From NCBI GenBank assembly GCA_964036195.1, contig OZ038457.1, forward strand, positions 17,635,147 through 17,699,146: a DNA stretch of 64,000 nt. Reading direction: 5' to 3'. A model generated the notes under the pieces. It did no database searches. It was not told the DNA's origin and saw nothing but the letters and a program-made list of their open reading frames with translations. This document shows, piece after piece, positions 44,401-55,130 of the stretch; within the stretch, counting starts at the first letter, position 1, and each line of letters opens with the position of its first letter. The stretch comes from Sphaerolaimus hirsutus (lineage: Eukaryota > Nematoda > Chromadorea > Monhysterida > Sphaerolaimidae). Both the position numbers and the translations under genes were made by a program.

Positions 44401-47400
44401 CTGGAACACTGAAGGCACATCAGCCGCGCGCCACCTCTCCGTGTCCAATATATTGCACAATTTCGCCTTGCGTTCATCGTGAAAATGAGCCACAAAGGCA
44501 GTAGTCTGACCCTGAACGGCCTGCCGCAACAGCAGGCACTTCTGAGGGCAGTCCCAGACCCTGTAAAGTGTAAAGTAAAGTGTCAAATGTCATGTAAAAT
44601 ATCAATCAAAACAACAAAGAAACGATGTTATTACTGAACTTTGCATGACAATTGATACTTCACATCTGTCATTACAAATGACACTTTACATGACATTCGG
44701 CACTTCACATCACACTTCACAGGGTCTGGGATTGGCACCTGGTCGCGTCTTTGCTCACTTTCACTGTACTGCACATCGCTTTCAAGCTGCCGCCCGTCCA
44801 CGGAAATACTCGGCACGCAGGCGGTCGATGCAGACTTGGACAAGCCGGGGCTAGTTGGGCGTCTGTCGGCGGGCCGCGGCGAGTGGACGCCGGTGAGAGT
44901 GTCGCACCGGTTGCAGAAATCGAACATCACCTGGCACACTCTGGAGTAGTTCTCAGGCGACAGACGTTGGAAGAAACCGTCCTGGAATCAGTGTATTTGG
45001 TGCTATCGTTATGGCACTGGCTGAATCTAAGTACTTAAATTTGTGATTACCGTGTTTACTCGAGTAATTCCCCCGGGGCATTATTTTTTCGTCAAACGGT
45101 TTTAAGGAAGGAATTATTACTTCATCAAAATTTTTAAGCATGTATCTATAACACATGTGTCCTGTCCACAGCTGAAATCGAGGGTAGCATTTTAGGTGGG
45201 GGGTCTAACCTGCCGGCACGTGTTTATATCTCGCTGGGTGAAAATTGTTGATATTTGAATATAATATGGTTTCAGGTCGGGGCTAACATGAAAATCGAGG
45301 GCATCCTCGAATAGCCCCCAGTCCCAAGATAGTCCCGAGAATACATTTAAAACAAAAATGAGTTCAATATCTCTTTCCAATCAAAGGTTATAGCACTTCA
45401 AACTTTTCCCTCCCATACACCTAAATAATTGCATAAAGAACAAGCCATGCAACTTCAAAACTCCATATCTCGACCATTTCTCAGCCGATTTTCACCAATG
45501 AACACTTAAAATGACCAGAATGACATGTAGATTTCATTTTTACTCCCATATTATCTGTATGCATTTTCATTATGATAATTTGATTCAAGAGTTCACATTA
45601 TTTTCTTGTATGGGAAATCTGATAAAATATACAGATAATCTTAGAATAAAAATGAAATCTCCATGTCATTCTGATCATTTTAAGTGTTCATTGGTGAAAA
45701 TCGGCTGAGAAATGGGCGAGATATGGAGTTTTGAATTTGCATGCCTTGTTCTTTATGTGGTTATTTATGTGAATGGGAGGGAAAAGTTTGAAGCGCTGTA
45801 ACTTTTGATTGGAATGAGATATTGAACTCATTTTTGTTTTATTTGAATTCTCGTTGTCTAAAGTATATGATAGCATTTTATTTTTCATGTTAAAAATCCG
45901 GGTCAAATTGGCATACAGAATTTAGACATCACTAATACGACTACAAAAAAGGAATCTGCAGGTGTTCCCGATCATTTTAAGTGTTAAACGATCCAAATCG
46001 GCCCAGAAATGGCCGAGTTATTAACCTTCAAATTCAATATGCCTGATCGGCAATGCAAAATGACCACCTTTTTATAGACCCCCCTTATATCGGGACTGGC
46101 CAACTATTCGAGGATGACCTCGATTTTCATGTTAGCCCCGACCTGAAACCATATTATATTCAAATATCAACTAGTTTCACCCAACAGTTCCCGAGATATA
46201 AACACGTGCCGGCAGGTTAGACCCCCCCCCCCCCTAAAAGGCTACCCTCGATTTCAGCTATGGTCCTGTCTTCGTTGGTATCACACATTCCATTGCATCT
46301 TTGCACACCGCATGTGCTGTATTTGCATACGATAAATCAAACCAGAACGAAGCTCAGCCTAGCCTCATCGATTGTTTTTAAATTTTTTTATTATCATTGA
46401 GGGATTATTCTAGTTGGGAATTCATTTTTTCCTCACTCGTCAACAGGGAAATTATTCAAGTGGGGGAATTATTCTTTCATCACTCGTCAACAGGGGAAAT
46501 TGTTCAAGTGGAGGAATTATTAGAGAGATACACCTTCAATTCGACAGCATAACAAAAAGGCTCGCACCTTGGCTCTGGCGCCCAGCACCTTGGCAATGCG
46601 GTCTTGCGCACTGGAAACCGCATGCGGCACCAACGAGTCAAATTCTCTGGCCAGTTCGCTTTCGGCGCCAACGCCAAGCGCCGGTCGCCCGCCATCGTTC
46701 ACTGCCTCGCTGACAATGTCCTTGAGCGTATCGTGGAGTGTCTGTGGGAAATTGAATAGTCAGAAATTGGTTGATTAGTGGGTATCTGAGTCTATACATA
46801 GGGTTCAATTTCCGGGATTCAACGGTCCCGACCAGATCCAGATATCTGAAAATGCCAATCCCGATCCCGAATATTTTCAAATCCCGATCCCGAAAAACTC
46901 CCCCTATCGTAATTCAGACCCCAACCGACACAAAAGGAAAAAAAGACTTTTTGCGCTGAGAAATGTGAACGGAAATATCCATTATGCGCTTTATACCACT
47001 TCTTTGGCAGTAAAGCGGTTTTTTTTTGTGAAAATTAGAGTAAACCCACCATAAAAGAACTTTGGACAAAATCACGATCCCGATCACGAAAACTAAAAAA
47101 AAAAAACTAAAAAAACAAACAACCCGAAAAGTCAGTCCCGCATGAACCCTACCTAAACAACCATATTGAAGAGGCAAACCTCGATTTTGTGGACGAAAAG
47201 AAGCATGTTGTTGATCAGTTCGCATATAAGCTGCAGAAACTCATCCAGCGCCATTTTTCGTATCTGGTCACCCAGCATGCTGCTATGAGAATGCGCATGG
47301 TCATCAAAGAATGGGATAATAAAGCCATACCACCCCCCCCAACAAGGTAGCTGAGCTCTAGAGAGGTTTGATTGAAAAGGTGAAATTGTGAATTTCGATG

Positions 47401-50400
47401 AAATTTCAATTCGAAAAGACAAAATAACAAAATTTCGAGGAGATTTTCATCGACCAAATACACCCATGCACCTTTAAATAGAAAATTCATATTGTTGAAA
47501 TCTGTTGAAGATTTGATGAGTCTTGTGTAAATAAATAAATAGCAAGGAACGAAAACTTCCGCATACCAAGAAAAATCATCAGACTCAAAACTGACAGAAC
47601 GTTTGGATCGGGGTGGTTGACCTGCTCACACTCGTGCAAATAATTGCGAATGTTCTGCTTCACATAGGCCTTGGCAGCGTTGACGATCTCCACTTTGAAG
47701 ACATCGATGTATCGAAAGTCGTGCAGTCGCGTCAAACCGACCACGACGCTGCCCAGCTGGTCCTGCGTGTTTGATTGCTCATGTGTGAATCGAGTGCATT
47801 CACTGTTATCATCGCTATGATTGTGTCCTGCAAGAAGCTAGTGCTCTATCAGGGGCCAATTCCCCAAGTGGAGAAGTATAAAAAAACTATTTAGAAGTGA
47901 TAGGTAAAACGTTAAAAGAGAATAAAAGTTAGAAGTGAAATGGCAAGTAAAAACTTAAGACATCAAAATTTGATCTTATCATTCCACTCCTACATTTTTA
48001 CTTGTCACTTCTAATTTTTTTACTTATTCACTTGAACAATTGGCACCAGCACATGAAGTAAAAAAACTTAGAAGTGCTTAGAACGCAGGTTTTTGAAGAG
48101 ACATTCAAAGTCAAACGTGCTCTGTGGCCCACGCATGTAAACCCGCCATGCATGGGCAGTTTGGGGTGGGGAAGCCGCTCCCTCTCTTACCCCTGCAGGT
48201 AAAATGTGTCTATTATGGGTCTAGATACGTAATGGGTTTACATGCATAATAGGCCTGACCCAAACTTACCTCAAAAATCACACCTACATTCTGCTCACTC
48301 AGCGGCCGCTGCAATTCAGCAGTGATACACCTAACAACCTCCTGCTCAAGCAAATGAGCGATCACACTCTGCAGCTCGGCCAGCTGCGCCACGGCGTGCC
48401 TGAAGCACACCACGCCGGACAGCCGCTCCGACAGCACGGTGCGCGTGTGCGCGATCACGTCCAGCGCCGACGCGTATTGGAACGTGCCCAGCAACTCCTG
48501 TTGGGGGGGGGGGGGGGAGTTGTTGCTGTGAGTTTGGTTGTGAAGTAAGTAAATAAATGGTTAGTAAGTAGATATGGTTGGTAAGTAAATCCTCTGATGA
48601 TTGCCACTTAAGTACACTCTATTGTGGTGTCAAATTTCAGTTTTCCGTTTCCGCAGGAATGTTTTCCGTTTCCGTTTTCCGGCCAAAATTTTTGTTCCCG
48701 TTTTCGTTTTTCCAGCTAAATTTTCAGTTCTTTTCTATTTAACTTTCTATTTTCTATTCTATTTAGTTTTTAACAAATTTTCTATTTTTCCACCTCATTT
48801 CCCATGCATGCAGGTTTTTCAATTATATGATTTTTCGGCAATTTTCTTTATTTCCAGAAATTTTTTTAGCATTTTTTCTGTTTCCATGTAAATTTCGTTT
48901 GTCTGTTTTCTGACATTTCATTTTTCCATTCTCCGACAAGTGCGCTATTGTTTCCCATTTCAGTTTTCTGGCAACTGCATAAATTTTTTCTCCATTTCCA
49001 TTCCTGTTTCCCATAAAAAATATATCGTTTGACAGCCTATCCTTTGTAGGAAAAGTGAGGGAAAAATACCCTCACCCTGAATAGGTCCCCCAGTGTGATG
49101 GTTGATAAAAATATATCAAGCATTGAAAAACGCAAACCAAGGTACAGACTTGCACGCTGGACTGGGAGTCGCGCACGGTGGCCAGAAGCTCGAGGCGGCG
49201 CATAAAAGTTGCATGGTTACAGCGAGCGCGGTGCAATGAAAGCGCTTTGAATGCCCGCGCGACCACCAATTCGTTTAATTCCGCCATCCGCGACCTGTGG
49301 AACAAGTAGTTGTTGTTGTATAAAACATGTCATTTGGTATATAAAAAACATATGTATAAGTCATATAAAACATGTATAAGTCATTAGATTCAACATGTCA
49401 TTTGGGACACACCTCAATTTTCGCAGCGACACCTGGGTCTCTGCCAATTGTGTTGATAAAGCGTCATATGTAGTGACCGCTTTGAAAAATTGCTTTGATT
49501 TCGTTGCCAATTGAGCATTCAATCTTGTTTCAATAGCATCCTGGTAATGCTCCAGCTGGGAAAAAGGCAAAAACGCATGTGGGACAGCAAATAGTTTCTT
49601 CAAACGGTATAAACCACAACAAACCCTCTGCTGAAGCTCCAAATGGGGAATGAACGCCCCATTGTCATCAACAAAGACCTGTTTAAAGGTGTGGTCATCT
49701 TGGAAACTGAAACTATCGTGAAAGTAGAAAGGCGGCACAGATGATATGTCCACTGCGGATGCTGCAAACAATCACATAAATTACGCGACGGGTACAAAAA
49801 TACCGTATTTCCTCGAAATACCCCCCCCCCCGGGAGATTGTTTCAGAGTGAGAATTTTGAGGGGGGTTAAACGAGGGGGTATTTCGAGGGGGCTTATCAT
49901 TTCGCCAGAATTTTTTTGAACGCCCAGTACTAATTTGTTGTTTGTAACGTACACAGCAGACGTAGAAAATGCAAACGTGCAACAATATTCACTATGTATA
50001 AGAGTAGACTTGTACACATATAGATGGTATAAAACAGGTTCGTTTTTAACGTATGTTGCATTGCCCGGATCACAAACGGTAGCTTTTGTCATTTTGTCAT
50101 TTACGTTCTCTTTACACTCAATAGGGGGGGGGGGTTATTTCTAGGGGGCTAAAAAATTCATAGTGGCCATTTTGAGGAGCGTTTTTCGCGGGGTGGGGGT
50201 ATTTTGAGACGCACTTCCCAAAATATGAAAACGAAAATTTCCACACGCACTGGGGCTGGGGGGTTCAGTAGACGACGTGGGCGAAGACACAGCGCGCAAG
50301 TCGAACGCGGAAACTGCGCGTTTCTCCTCTCCGAGTTGCGCCGCCCGTTTGCACCTTTTGCGGCGTTTCAGCGACTGCGTCACACTTTTTCGATAGAAAA

Positions 50401-51124
50401 ATAAATGTGATCGAGGTGAAAAGGCAGATACAGTAACTCAAAAAAACCTGCGCGAAGCGTTTCCAATACTCGATTATAACGTCGTGATTGGGTTTGTGCA
50501 GTTTAGCGTTGGCTGGCGGCGCGGCTTTTTCCGTGAAATGCTCTCCCCAGTGTCGTTTGAAGAAAAGAGCGATTTCGGTGCGGGACTTCCGCGGGTCCGC
50601 GCAAACTGACGCGATGTTTTGGGTTGGACTGAATACAAAAACGCGATTTACGCGGTCGAACACAACATCATTAACAGATAAAACAAGCCGGGGCAGCATT
50701 AAATGCCGTGCAAAATGTCATGGAGGGTGTCAAACGACATGTAAAATGCTGTATAGAATGGTAAACATGTTTGCATTTTACAGGGCGTCTTACATGACTT
50801 TTAGCACTCACATGACATTTACAGGGTCTGAGAGTTGTACCTGAACAAAGTGTAGGGGCCATCGGCGCGCCAGCTGGCCAAGGAGCTGAGCGAAGCTGCG
50901 CGATCAACACTGCTAGCTTTTCTACTACATGTAGGCGAATCGCCAGAGACCCTGCAACCACAACGAACCAATGACCAAAGCGAAATGTCAATCTGGCAGG
51001 GTGCCAAAACGCACCACGTCGCCGAGGTGGACTCCATGACAATGTCAGGCAGCGCGTACTTGGCTGCGACGGCTGAAGTATATTCAGCCTTCCCCCCATC
51101 GAATCCATGCACCTCATTTGACAT
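41482..51124 (-). CDS. Vps54: Vps54, GARP complex subunit
   Basis: Seventeen exons in transcript order: 51124-51015, 50951-50841, 50628-50448, 50374-50251, 49761-49625, 49555-49413, 49294-49150, 48497-48270, 47762-47596, 47279-47180, 46741-46568, 44981-44739, 44541-44349, 43795-43538, 43223-43063, 42646-42479 and 41682-41482. They sum to 2844 bases, 947 codons plus TGA, close to the usual length of about 970. Family landmarks: FSPTQNIASVCADPRK near the N-terminus, the coiled-coil region SKQFFKAVTTYDALSTQLAE, ELLATVRDSQSSVQ, DQLGSVVVGLTRLHDFRYID, the SRTCQLILGAGAKELVGLT motif, and a C-terminal DGPTYALVCAEFSYYMGALR. Vps54 tethers endosome-derived vesicles at the trans-Golgi with Vps51-53. The start ATG and the first two exons rest on phase and splice signals rather than similarity; the donor at 47596 is inferred from phase. 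Introns 44542-44738 and 50629-50840 contain introner-like elements. Confidence 0.9.
41713..42150. mobile_element. hAT-like element carrying a GCGCCATGGCGC array
   Basis: Ends CAGGGACGTATCCAGG and CCTGGATACGGCCTTG. The flanks 41705-41712 and 42151-42158 are both agaactgt. Long G and C runs lie inside each end, with a GCGCCATGGCGC block at 41820-41900. Lies in the last Vps54 intron. Confidence 0.82.
44542..44738 (-). mobile_element. Introner-like element in Vps54
   Basis: Donor GACCAG|GTGCCAATCCCAGACC, acceptor GGGTCTGGGACTGCCCTCAG|AAG, phase 0. Joining gives EQRRDQ-KCLLLRQAV in frame. Element and intron coincide. Confidence 0.87.
45050..46510. repeat. Nested foldback elements in a Vps54 intron
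   Basis: An outer degraded taccgtgtttactcgagtaa element surrounds inverted arms 45174-45325 and 46105-46261 (gaaatcgagggtagcatttt; aacctgccggcacgtgttta). Inside lies a further pair at 45465-45560 and 45640-45735 (catttctcagccgattttca). Near 46410-46530, gggaattattcaagtggg words repeat in tandem. No coding sequence. Confidence 0.65.
46797..47153. repeat. TAGGGTTCAA/TGAACCCTA element
   Basis: Left end tagggttcaatttccgggat, right end agtcccgcatgaaccctac, with repeated cccgatcccgaa words. The flanks tctataca and cctaaaca match at six of eight bases. Confidence 0.55.
48628..49035. repeat. GGTGTCAAATTTC element with CCGTTTTCC words
   Basis: Left end ggtgtcaaatttcagttttc and right end atcgtttgacagccta resemble the complete element at 52656-54618. 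The interior is T-rich. No target duplication seen. Confidence 0.5.
49800..50210. repeat. TACCGTATTTCCTCGAA-family elements
   Basis: Begins taccgtatttcctcgaaata. Further cccccc and gggggtatttcgaggggg blocks at 49860-49890 and 50120-50200 suggest two overlapping partial copies in the intron between Vps54 exons 4 and 5. Confidence 0.65.
50629..50840 (-). mobile_element. Introner-like element providing only the donor of a Vps54 intron
   Basis: On the coding strand the donor TTCAG|GTACAACTCTCAGACCC is a decayed family left end. The element's right end (near 50690) has no AG, and the acceptor used is TGTATTCAG at 50629. Joining gives TLF-SPTQN in frame. Confidence 0.7.
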
Positions 51125-52056
51125 AATGAACGGAAAAAGCGACCATGAATGGCTGACGCATTCGATGGTCGCAAGGGACAAACCTGCCAGTTGGTCCGGA
51201 TCGTTGAACGTATTTAAACTTGGCCCACGTACAATTTTGTATTGGATACGTTTGGATACAATCGGATATTGTAAGAAGGAGAGTAAAAGACGCACGATTT
51301 CCGTCCGCATCACCGATAATGGCCGCGGAATGTGATTAAGCGACCGGAAATGGTCGCTAATTGCGGCCCACGCACTAGTTGACAGATGTGTGTGATGTAT
51401 GATAAACGGCTGTATCCACACGACTGTTTTGGCCGACTGCCATGTCTAAATACGTTCAATCCCCGGTTGGTCCGCTGAAATTTTGTTGGACGAAAATGAT
51501 ACTTATGTTTACATCCAAAAAATAACCTGCGGTAAGTGGAATAGATCACGTGTTTGCTTCGCATAACTTTAGTACCGTAACTTTTGAGCAGGCTGGTTCA
51601 GATTAGTGGAAGTATTCTAGCTTGTGCGCTATGTTAAATTCATGATGTCACTTAACTTTAACGGTCAATACTGGTAGTGTGGAACGAATGTCACTGCTGG
51701 ATATATTGCGACGTGGGAAAACAGTGGAATAACCCCCTTTTGGTTCAGGGAAAACAGTCCATTGTATCGGCGTTGCTTTTTAGTTCGTTTTATTGAGAAA
51801 TTACGTTTCTAACCAAACAATCGAGGTGTGATGACATTCATCGGTCGATTCCAGACTGAACATTTCCCTTCGACACCAAAAATTATGCACAATAGGCTAA
51901 ATTATTTCTAAGCAGTTCCGGTGTTCGGCTTAAACCAAAACAGACTTTTATAATTGCGTTTTTCGAAAGGGCATGTTTTTGCCACTCACGTCAAAAAGCT
52001 GCTTCAGCGCAAAAGCGAAAACTTAGGTACAAAAGTCAGCATCACAATGGAGAACA

Positions 52057-52545
52057 ACATACGTACAGTGCGCGCAGATATTTTGCTTTGCATGCGGCGG
52101 TTGGCGCAAGCTCCGCCCACTTTCGTGTAAATGCCCACTACAGTGCGCGCAGAAATTCCTGTGTGTATTGGCACCGAGCCATGTGCCACTGTTACTCCGC
52201 GCAGTCGCGCCAGTCGCGTACGCACAGGGTGCTAAAATGATGTGCGTTCTCTGTCAAATGTAAGAAATCGTAGAAATTTAACTGTCGTTATTGAGCTCAC
52301 ACACAAAAAAAGACGAGCCTGACGGAACGTTCGTGATTCTTGGGGTTAGCGCTAGTGGGCATTTACACGAAAGTGGGCGGAGCTTGCGCCGACCGCCGCA
52401 TGCAAAGCATAATATCTGCGCGCACTGTAGCGCTAACCCCAAAAATCACGAACGTTCCGTCAGGCTCGCCTTTTTTTGTGTGTGAGCTCAATAACGACAG
52501 TTAAATTTCTACGATTTCTTACATTCGACAGAGAACGCACATAAT
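52057..52545. repeat. Long inverted repeat upstream of the ADAR-like gene
   Basis: The arm 52250-52345 (gaaatcgtagaaatttaact, gacggaacgttcgtgattct) is the inverted complement of about 52420-52540. Separately, 52060-52140 (gcatgcggcggttggcgcaa, ctccgcccactttcgtgtaa) is inverted at 52355-52432. Identity is high, so the arms are young or kept alike. Confidence 0.75.
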
Positions 52546-52655
52546 TTTAGCCCCCTGTGCGTTCGCTCGACCCACAATTCACATTTTTAACCGCGTGGTG
52601 GGTCGAAAGGTTCGTAAAAATCACAAGTTTGTATAGGGAAAACGACACGCCCGGC

Positions 52656-54618
52656 TAGGGTGTCAAAAAAGTTTTTTTACGGAAAACGGAAAACGGAAAG
52701 GTAAAATTTTTTCACTTTACGGAAAACGGAAAACGGAAAGGTAAAAAAAAAATTTCTGCCGGAAAACGGAAAACGGAAAGGTAAAAAAATTTCACTCAGC
52801 GGAAAACGGAAAACGGAAAGGTAAAAAAAAATTGTCGGCCGGAAAACGGAAAACGGAAAAATGAAATGCCGGAAAACGGAAAACGGAAAGCAAAATTTTC
52901 ACGGAAACGGAAAAAAATAAACTGAAATTAGCACGGTAATAGACAAATTTGCAGAAGGAAAACCTGCATGCAGGTTTGCCTGTTTGGCTTTGATTGTGGT
53001 AGCTGTACATTCTGCAACTATGGATCATGCCTGTAACTTCACTTGTAGTTCAAGCTTAACTGAACCAACAAAAAATCATCAAAAAGTAGCCATAGTGGCC
53101 ATAGGAAAGGAAACACTACAACAATTTCACAGCCTAGAAGCAGTGGGAATCACTGATGACCCCTATGCAATTGATGACGACATTGCAGAGGAGATGATAA
53201 TAAATAGCATAAAATTCAACAACAACAACAAACGATACTATATTGACTGGCTGTACAAAGAGAGTATCAGTGACCTGCCCACGGGAAAAGCAGAAGCCTT
53301 GGCACGGTTTAAATCACTGATAAGAAGATTCAACAAAGATCCAAACTTATTCGAACAATACTGGAAAGTTTTGGACGACCAACTAGAAAAGGGAATAATT
53401 GAGATCTGTGATGACAAAACAGACAACAAGGGGATTCATTACCTGCCACACCAGCCAGTAATCACGCCGGGCAAATCGACATCATGCAGAATTGTGTACG
53501 ACGGGTTGGCAGGTAAGCCCAGTTTCAACAAGTGCCTTTTTAGAGGACCAATTACTACAACACCATTAGCACTGGGCCTGCTCCTGAGGTTCAGGGCAGG
53601 CAATCTATCATTAATTGCTGATATTGAAAAGGCATTTTTGCAAATAGGATTGCATGACCAAGCTAGAGACTACACACAATTTTTCTGGCTGAAAGATGCC
53701 TCAAAACCAGTAACTGAAAATAACTTAATAGTACTTTGTTTTAAACGCGTACTGTTTGGACTTGTCTGCAGCCCAGCAATTTTGGGAGCAGTCATAAAAT
53801 ACCATTTCAATGTGACAATAAACAACATGAATGAATATGAAGAAAATGAAGGGGAATGAAACCAGTTGGCAATGAAAATAAACAACATTTACATCGATAA
53901 CTTCATCATGAGTGTCACAAATGAAGTTGAAGCTTTAGAACTATATTACAAAGTCAAAGCTTTATTTAACCAATGTTCTCTGAACATGAGGGAATGGCTA
54001 TCAAACTCCAGATCAGTCATGAATGAAAAAGCAGAAAACAACAGGAGTCCAAAGGTGAATAAAATTGTCGCAGTAATGGGCATGAAATAAAATAACCGAA
54101 CAGACATGCTGGCAATATCAACACCAAAATTGCAAATTGACAGCATCACAACACCAACCAGACCAAACTTGAATCAATTATTGGCATCAGCATATGACCC
54201 AATTGGGTTCACAGCACCTGTTTCACTGACCCTGAAATCCCAGTTGTCAATGCTGCTCCAAGAGACAAAAACAACACAATGGGATGAGCCAATTAAAGAT
54301 AAATACAGATTGGAAAAACAATGGAAACATGCCAGAAAACTGAAAATGGAAAAATGGCCTGGTAAAACGGAAACGGAAAGGTAAAAAATTTTCAGCCGGA
54401 AAACGGAAAAATGGGCCGGAAAAACGGAAACGGAAAGGTAAAAAATTTTCAGCTGCCGGAAAACGGAAAACGGAAAGGTAAAAATTTTTCGGCTGCCGGA
54501 AAACGGAAAACGGAAAGGTAAAAATTTTTCGGCTGCCGGAAAACGGAAAACGGAAAGGTAAAAAATTTTCCTGCGGAAAGGCGGAAACGGAAAACGGAAA
54601 CGGAAATTTGACACCCTA
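52656..54618. mobile_element. hAT-like element carrying a retrotransposon fragment
   Basis: Ends TAGGGTGTCAAA and TTTGACACCCTA. The flanks 52648-52655 and 54619-54626 are both cgcccggc. Each side has an array of GGAAAACGGAAAACGGAAAGG in the same orientation. Between them lies a piece of BEL/Pao polymerase (52984-54384). No transposase of its own. Confidence 0.87.
52984..54384 (+). pseudogene. BEL/Pao reverse-transcriptase fragment, decayed
   Basis: One continuous frame broken by two in-frame stops, TGA at 53857 and TAA at 54088. It holds the N-terminal half of a BEL/Pao-type reverse transcriptase: the thumb-side start (DDPYAIDDDIAEEM), the SCRIVYDGLA and SLIADIEKAFLQI blocks, a YIDN catalytic box where YVDD is usual, and a ASAYDPIGFTAPV connection motif. 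No gag, protease, integrase or long terminal repeats are present. The stops and the lost catalytic Asp show it is inactive. It is carried inside a hAT-like element. Confidence 0.85.
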
Positions 54619-54654
54619 CGCCCGGCCGAGCAAAATTCACGTGCAGTTTTAAGA

Positions 54655-54730
54655 TGTAGGCTGGCGCGAGTGCGCGGAGTAACAGTGGCACTTGGGTCGG
54701 TGCCAATACGCACAGGAATTTCTGCCCAAG
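54655..54730. repeat. Inverted copy of 52140-52215
   Basis: The segment with gcgcggagtaacagtggcac and tcggtgccaatacgcacagg is the inverted complement of 52140-52215 on the other side of the hAT-like insertion, so the insertion landed between or beside two arms of a larger inverted duplication. Confidence 0.65.
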
Positions 54731-55130
54731 CACAAGGAATACGCACTGTAAAACGGACACCCAAATGCGTAGAATACATTGCATTAGTAAAAAGCTTTAA
54801 CACGATGTAAAATCAATAGTAAAAGCAACATTGGTTCAGTAACACATTCGTACCTCCGGAAAATTTTCCTGCTCAACTGAAAAGCCCACCTGTATGCCGC
54901 TCAAAAGTCTATTGTGTTCAAGCCACTGCGTCCAACCGCCAGAACTTAATTTTTTTTATTTTTCTCGTTCACTCAGACAAACATATCTGACGATTACTTC
55001 CTTTATTGCGAACGGTCATACTCTGTACAATTTTTCAGCAGATTACGGTACAATTTTTCCGGCGGATTTCGTTCATTGAATTCTTACTGTCGGCCTACAA
55101 GAAGTTTGCTCTATTGTAAATCCGGTCACC

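Larger units (their letters stand above)
51125..55130. promoter_or_regulatory. Divergent spacer between Vps54 and the ADAR-like gene
   Basis: The 4-kb spacer between two opposite start codons. 51125-52050 shows no repeat or motif I recognise; open frames in both directions overlap 51125-51420. The rest holds an inverted duplication (52057-52545) and a 2-kb hAT-like insertion (52656-54618). Both promoters should lie at its ends. Confidence 0.4.

Noticed and set aside
50985-51335. Plus-strand ORF of 116 residues beside the start of Vps54
   Set aside because: It overlaps the first Vps54 exons in antisense and has no recognisable motif; Vps54 phases fit the opposite strand.
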